Source: Yersinia entomophaga (GTDB lineage: Bacteria; Pseudomonadota; Gammaproteobacteria; Enterobacterales; Enterobacteriaceae). From it: 64,000 nucleotides of DNA. Where the stretch lies: contig NZ_CP010029.1 in NCBI RefSeq assembly GCF_001656035.1, forward strand, positions 2,525,309 through 2,589,308, written 5' to 3'. How positions within the stretch are numbered: position 1 is the stretch's first letter; every line of letters starts with the position of its first letter. Of this stretch, positions 62,443-64,000 are shown in pieces. A program made the position numbers and the translations under genes. The notes beneath the pieces were generated by a model that was not told where the DNA came from, ran no database searches, and saw only the letters and a list, made by a program, of their open reading frames with translations.

Positions 62443-62943
62443 ATGTCTCATGCGCAAATACGTCCGGTAGAACCTTCTGATTATTTGGCTCTGCAACAGC
62501 TATATGCACATCCGAAGGTGTATCGCGACACCTTACAGCTTCCGCTACCTGCTCCGGATTTGTGGGCGAAGAAGCTGGGGACTCCCGCGCCAGGTATCTA
62601 TTATTACGTTGCCTGTATCGACGGACAAATCGCAGGCCAGCTCAGCCTTGAGACAATACAAAGACCGCGCCGCAACCACGTTGCCACCTTCGGCATTGCA
62701 GTAGACGCGGGTTTCTTGGGCCAGGGAGTTGGCAGTGCGTTGATGAAAACCATGATTGATTTATGTGATAACTGGTTGAACATCAATAGAATTGAACTAA
62801 CGGTATTCGTTGATAATGATACTGCCGTAGCGCTGTACAAGAAATTTGGTTTTGAAATCGAGGGAACCAGTAAACGCTATGCCTTACGCGACGGTAAATA
62901 TATCGACGCTTATCATATGGCCAGGGTAATAGACCCAAAATAA
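62443..62943 (+). CDS. yhhY: YhhY, GNAT-family amino-acid N-acetyltransferase
   Basis: 166 residues (E. coli 162). GNAT motif A in GIAVDAGFLGQGVGSALMKTMIDLCDNWL, with IELTVFVDNDTAVALYKKFGFEIEGTSKRYALRDG and YIDAYHMARV, matching E. coli YhhY. The E. coli protein acetylates certain amino acids. Next to ryhB as in E. coli. Confidence 0.94.
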   Translation: MSHAQIRPVEPSDYLALQQLYAHPKVYRDTLQLPLPAPDLWAKKLGTPAPGIYYYVACIDGQIAGQLSLETIQRPRRNHVATFGIAVDAGFLGQGVGSALMKTMIDLCDNWLNINRIELTVFVDNDTAVALYKKFGFEIEGTSKRYALRDGKYIDAYHMARVIDPK

Positions 62944-63175
62944 ATCACCTGAACACGCAATTAGCGGAACTTTCCTCTCACTTATTTACACATCAGCCCG
63001 AAGATCGTGACCGATCGCGTCACGATCTGTTTCCATCTCTCCTTGAAATAAAACACGACAGCGATCACACTCCGCTGCCATAAATCAACGAAACGGCGTA
63101 GAATACTGCTCGCTTTTAATGGACAGATTTCCGACAGAATAGTCGCTCACAGCGTGAATTGATGATGAGGTTGTT

Positions 63176-63805
63176 GTGTTTGAGAGTTATGGAGTACTCA
63201 ATCTTTGGACGTATGTCCTAGGTGCCATTTTCATTATTATCGTGCCGGGGCCAAACACCCTGTTCGTTCTGAAAACAGGCATTACCCGCGGTGTTAAAGA
63301 AGGCTATAAGGCTGCATTAGCGGTGTTTATTGGCGATGCAGTACTGATATTTTGCGCCTATGTGGGAATTGCCTCCCTGATCCGCTCTTCGCCTTTCCTG
63401 TTTACGCTGGTCAAAATGCTCGGTGCCATTTACCTCTTGTATTTGGGGCTTAAAATCCTCTACAGCACCTTGGTGAAAAAAGGTCAGAGCGAAGCAACCG
63501 AGATCGTGGAACACACTTTCCGCAAAGCGCTGACCCTGAGCCTGACCAATCCCAAGGCCATTTTGTTCTACGTTTCGTTTTTTGTGCAGTTTATCGATCA
63601 AAGTTATGCCCACACCGGCCTGTCCTTCGTGATACTGGCGGTGATTCTGGAAATGATAAGCTTTGTCTATATGTCGCTGCTCATTTTTGCTGGCGCAGCA
63701 CTAACCCACTTCCTGAGTGAGAAAAAACGTCTCGCCAAACTGGGTAATTCGATGGTTGGGCTGCTTTTCCTCGGTTTTGCCACCAAACTGGCTACCGCAG
63801 CCTAA
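63176..63805 (+). CDS. leuE: LeuE-type leucine exporter (RhtB/LysE family)
   Basis: 209 residues from GTG 63176 (then [34 protein letters not shown]), the LysE/RhtB VPGPNT motif, six membrane helices, and [18 protein letters not shown]. The opening and [10 protein letters not shown] region match E. coli LeuE (YeaS) better than RhtA-C. LeuE exports leucine and other amino acids. Not located beside yhhY in E. coli. Confidence 0.85.
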   Translation: MFESYGVLNLWTYVLGAIFIIIVPGPNTLFVLKTGITRGVKEGYKAALAVFIGDAVLIFCAYVGIASLIRSSPFLFTLVKMLGAIYLLYLGLKILYSTLVKKGQSEATEIVEHTFRKALTLSLTNPKAILFYVSFFVQFIDQSYAHTGLSFVILAVILEMISFVYMSLLIFAGAALTHFLSEKKRLAKLGNSMVGLLFLGFATKLATAA

Positions 63806-63833
63806 AACCTACCGATATAAGCCGATATCAATA

Positions 63834-63864
63834 GAAATGGCGCCATCATCAGGCGCCATTTTTG
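63834..63864 (+). terminator. leuE terminator
   Basis: AAATGGCGCC pairs with GGCGCCATTT around ATCATCA, followed by a T run, about 30 bases after leuE. Confidence 0.9.
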
Positions 63865-63870
63865 TTGTGC

Positions 63871-64000
63871 ACAGAAAACCTCCAGCTAGGCTGGAGGTTC
63901 CGTAAAGCTTTCAGCTTTGAGCCAGTTATAAAAACCCCTTTTGATTTGTTAAAACAGTTTGCGGTCTGGCAACTGCAAATGTTCAACAAGAAATCAAAAG
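63871..64000. mobile_element. Possible left end of an IS200/IS605-like insertion sequence (incomplete)
   Basis: After the leuE terminator come two adjacent perfect hairpins (AACCTCCAGC/GCTGGAGGTT at 63877-63899; AAAGCT/AGCTTT at 63904-63918) and a long imperfect inverted repeat whose arms start CTTTTGATTT and end AAATCAAAAG (about 63937 to 64000). Subterminal hairpins and a structured leader before tnpA are typical of IS200-type elements. No transposase gene is inside the window, so this remains a suggestion. Confidence 0.4.

Overview
The window is a chromosomal segment of a gammaproteobacterium of the order Enterobacterales. Almost every gene has a close Escherichia coli counterpart and much of the E. 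coli order is kept (aroKB, hof, mrcA, nudE, igaA, yrfG, hslRO, pckA, envZ-ompR, greB, tex, feoABC, bioH, gntX, nfuA, malPQ, malT, glpEGR, glpD, glgBXCAP, asd, yhgN, gnt, yhhW, ryhB, yhhY). Moderate GC content and several departures from the E. coli order suggest a lineage outside the Escherichia/Salmonella group, such as Yersiniaceae or Hafniaceae. The genus cannot be fixed from the sequence alone. No rRNA, tRNA or CRISPR array was seen.

Layout. 1-6.3 kb, minus strand: start of damX, then aroB and aroK (shikimate pathway) and the hofMNOPQ pilus-assembly/DNA-uptake-like operon. 6.3-14.4 kb: mrcA (PBP1A), nudE, igaA (Rcs brake), yrfG, hslR and hslO (heat-shock ribosome rescue and redox chaperone). 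14.5-19 kb: pckA, the envZ/ompR two-component system and greB. 19.1-23.5 kb: an accessory cassette. 23.5-32.2 kb: tex, feoABC (ferrous iron uptake), a small periplasmic DUF1471 protein, bioH, gntX and nfuA. 32.3-44.1 kb: maltodextrin use (malQ, malP, malT) and glycerol-3-phosphate use (glpE, glpG, glpR, glpD). 44.1-53.6 kb: the glycogen operon glgBXCAP. 53.6-64 kb: a BtsS-type sensor kinase without its regulator, asd, yhgN, a rearranged gluconate locus (gntK, gntT, gntR), yhhW, the Fur-regulated small RNA RyhB, yhhY, leuE, and what looks like the left end of an insertion sequence.

The outstanding feature is the cassette at about 19.1-23.5 kb, inserted between greB and tex. It starts with a 22-codon gene that has a strong Shine-Dalgarno sequence placed in the loop of a perfect hairpin. 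A second perfect hairpin follows, then a protein fusing a PqqD-like peptide-binding domain to a haem-oxygenase-like diiron oxidase domain. Next come an uncharacterised helical protein, a second diiron-oxidase paralogue and a major-facilitator transporter. This layout (tiny precursor, recognition domain fused to an oxidase, second oxidase, exporter) is what a ribosomally made, oxidatively modified peptide system would look like. It has no radical-SAM enzyme and is not the PQQ pathway. I do not recognise it as a described system.

The rest works as ordinary housekeeping and carbon metabolism. MalP/MalQ and GlgP/GlgX/GlgB/GlgC/GlgA link maltodextrin and glycogen pools. The glp genes feed glycerol-3-phosphate into respiration. 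GntT/GntK/GntR take up and phosphorylate gluconate under GntR and CRP control; the operator and CRP sites are visible. FeoABC, NfuA and RyhB form an iron theme with Fur-box-like sites in front of feo and ryhB.
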